Part shown: positions 6,631-7,914 of the stretch, in pieces
How positions within the stretch are numbered: position 1 is the first letter of the stretch
Layout: each line of letters opens with the position of its first letter
Assembly: GCA_946537585.1 (NCBI GenBank)
Contig: CAMNFX010000059.1
Location: 1-7,914, forward strand
Direction: 5' to 3'
From: an uncultured Lachnospiraceae bacterium
GTDB lineage: Bacteria > Bacillota > Clostridia > Lachnospirales > Lachnospiraceae
Length of the DNA: 7,914 nucleotides
Position numbers and translations under genes: made by a program
Notes under the pieces: generated by a model
Told to the model about the DNA's origin: nothing
The model's database searches: none
The model's input: the letters and a program-made list of their open reading frames with translations, nothing else

Positions 6631-7797
6631 TCAGTATCCGAAGATCTCCGCAGCCTGTTTCATGTTCTCAATGATAGATACCGAGAACGGACAGCGTGTC
6701 TCACAGCTGCCGCAGGCGATGCATTCTCCTGCATGATGCGGGAGGACCTTATAATGCTCCCGTACCGTCTCCGGTATCGCATTGTGGTCTTCTTCCGCTC
6801 CCTGCGCTTTAGCAAGATGCAGGAACCTGGTCACGTCCGCCACACTGATCCCCATCGGGCAGGGTGCGCAGTGACTGCAGTACATGCAGTGTCCGCTCCA
6901 GCTGATTTTCGGCATGGCGGCAAAGGCAGGCGCATAGTCCTTTTCTTCATCCGAGGCTTCCTCATAGGCAGCAGCCCGGCGGATATCCTCCGCAGTTCTT
7001 CCGCCTGCCATTACAGAAGCGACACCGGGACGGGTCAGGGCATAATGCAGGCACTGGTTGGCCGTCAATGCAACAGCCGCCGGAGACATTTCCGCACTTA
7101 AGAGGTCTCCTCCGCCGAAGGCCTTCATTACGGTGATGCCGACGCCCTGCTGCTGACAGAGCTCATACAGTTCCTGACGCTCCGGATCCATGTTGAGGAG
7201 TTCATTCTCATAGTTCTTCTCGTTCCAGAGCTCTTCAACGTCTTCGCTGGCCGGCAGCAGGTCATAGCAGGGATTGATGCTGAACATCAGCACCTCTATG
7301 GCGCCTTCCTGTACGGCACGGAGTCCGACCTGCGGATTGTGGCTGGATAGGCCGACAGCATGGATAACGCCCTGCTTTTTCAGTTCCCGGGCATAATCCA
7401 GGATCCCGTTCTTTTTGATCTCCTCCCAGTCAGAAAGCGAATCACAGTAATGGATCATTCCGATATCAAGATAATCGGTCTGGAGTCTCTCAAGCTGATC
7501 CCGGAACGCGGCCTTTGTTTCCGCAAGGTCGCGGCTTCTTAGATACTGTCCGTCCTTCCAGCAGGAGCAGAGATGTCCCTGCAGAATAAAATGCTCACGG
7601 CGTCCCTTTAAAGCATTCCCGAGATTTGTGCGGAATGCGGGATCCGGTGTATACATGTCAATGCAGTTGATCCCCAGCTCCTCAAGAAGATCAACATACT
7701 CCATATAACCTTCGGGTGACTGCGTCAGAAATCCCTCGCAGCCCATACCGATCTCGCTGACCATAATGCCGGTAGATCCGAGTTCTCTGTATTTCAT
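6631..7797 (-). CDS. Aldo/keto reductase-fold protein with C-terminal ferredoxin-like 4Fe-4S domain
   Basis: This 388-residue cytoplasmic protein has an aldo/keto reductase (AKR) barrel over residues 1 to about 275, starting with MKYRELGSTGIMVSEIGMG, followed by an iron-sulfur domain. The first cluster motif is C304-x2-C307-x2-C310-x2-C313-P and the second is C359-x2-C362-x2-C365-x3-C369-P, giving two predicted 4Fe-4S clusters. Such AKR-ferredoxin fusions are common in anaerobes and are thought to pass electrons between NAD(P)H or ferredoxin and a substrate. Asp47 and His116 (MIHYCDS) match the AKR tetrad, but the expected catalytic Tyr position is Asp52 and the Lys position falls in GHL (74-76), so classical carbonyl reduction is doubtful. 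The ATG has a GGAG site 11 bases upstream. First gene of an operon with the BASS transporter, read from the promoter at 7832-7840. Confidence 0.9.
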   Translation of the reverse strand: MKYRELGSTGIMVSEIGMGCEGFLTQSPEGYMEYVDLLEELGINCIDMYTPDPAFRTNLGNALKGRREHFILQGHLCSCWKDGQYLRSRDLAETKAAFRDQLERLQTDYLDIGMIHYCDSLSDWEEIKKNGILDYARELKKQGVIHAVGLSSHNPQVGLRAVQEGAIEVLMFSINPCYDLLPASEDVEELWNEKNYENELLNMDPERQELYELCQQQGVGITVMKAFGGGDLLSAEMSPAAVALTANQCLHYALTRPGVASVMAGGRTAEDIRRAAAYEEASDEEKDYAPAFAAMPKISWSGHCMYCSHCAPCPMGISVADVTRFLHLAKAQGAEEDHNAIPETVREHYKVLPHHAGECIACGSCETRCPFSVSIIENMKQAAEIFGY

Positions 7798-7831
7798 ACA
7801 GGATAAGTCTCCTTCCTTATTTATCCGGGAT

Positions 7832-7840
7832 ATTATAGCA
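7832..7840 (-). promoter_or_regulatory. Extended -10 promoter for the reductase-transporter operon
   Basis: On the minus strand TGCTATAAT joins a perfect -10 hexamer (7832-7837) to a TG extension. The -35 position 17 bases upstream (7855-7860) reads GTGTGA, a poor match, which is usual for extended -10 promoters. The leader to the ATG at 7797 would be about 27 bases. The -35 position coincides with one arm of the inverted repeat at 7853-7914. Confidence 0.7.
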
Positions 7841-7852
7841 TAGTTTAAGAGG

Positions 7853-7914
7853 ACTCACACCGTCAAAATATATCGCGAATAGAAGTTCCGCTTCGCGTAA
7901 CTTCCAGTGTGAGT
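7853..7914. repeat. Compound inverted repeat at the window edge
   Basis: ACTCACAC (7853-7860) and GTGTGAGT (7907-7914) are exact inverted copies enclosing 46 bases. Inside are two overlapping, mutually exclusive stems: CGCGAA/TTCGCG (7874-7879 with 7892-7897) and GAAGTT/AACTTC (7882-7887 with 7899-7904). The element lies just upstream of the reductase promoter. It could be a terminator or structured end of the next gene, a regulator site, or a small dispersed repeat; no T run follows on the minus strand, and the plus side is cut off by the window end. Confidence 0.55.

Noticed and set aside
5833..6674. Plus-strand open frames opposite the transporter gene
   Set aside because: They are out-of-phase shadows of the transporter's codons, with no initiation signals and no recognisable domain.
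7853..7914. CRISPR repeat or insertion-sequence terminus
   Set aside because: Only one unit is visible, with no spacers, transposase or target-site duplication, so it is described just as an inverted repeat.

Overview
The window looks like chromosomal DNA of a Gram-positive anaerobe of the Clostridia, most likely a gut Lachnospiraceae. This is inferred from roughly even base composition, strong AGGAGG-type ribosome sites, short gene spacings, and the gene families present: a cytidylate-kinase-like P-loop protein, an aldo/keto reductase with a ferredoxin tail, and a DUF4163/DUF3298 lipoprotein. No sequence comparison could be run, so species-level placement is not claimed.

Layout, left to right. 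Positions 1-398 (minus) hold the first 132 codons of guaA (GMP synthase), cut by the window edge. An intrinsic terminator on the minus strand (484-528) separates guaA from a decayed EamA/DMT permease (566-858, minus), which keeps only its first ~45 and last ~50 residues, in different frames. From the other side of that spacer a near-consensus promoter (978-1006) drives the only plus-strand gene, a cytidylate-kinase-like protein (1066-1656). A long inverted repeat (1715-1790) lies between this gene and the convergent block that follows.

That block (5495 to 1850, minus) is a probable three-gene operon: a 614-residue lipoprotein with a PdaC-N-terminus-like region, a membrane-anchored thermonuclease-fold protein, and a monoglyceride-lipase-like alpha/beta hydrolase, with gaps of 23 and 47 bases. 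The first two products act outside or on the membrane; the hydrolase has no export signal. Co-transcription is likely, but a common pathway is only a guess.

A second minus-strand pair (7797 to 5619) consists of an aldo/keto reductase with two 4Fe-4S motifs and a bile acid:sodium symporter (BASS) family transporter, 25 bases apart, read from an extended -10 promoter at 7832-7840. This pairing suggests uptake and reduction of an organic acid or carbonyl compound, but the substrate cannot be read from sequence. In both proteins some residues that are catalytic or sodium-binding in the well-studied relatives appear to be replaced. The window ends in a compound inverted repeat (7853-7914) next to this promoter.

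I see no CRISPR array, insertion sequence, phage gene, tRNA or rRNA. There is no gene-free stretch over 300 bases. No convincing new multi-gene system is visible; the best leads are the variant reductase/transporter pair, the two structured repeats, and the collapsed permease gene.
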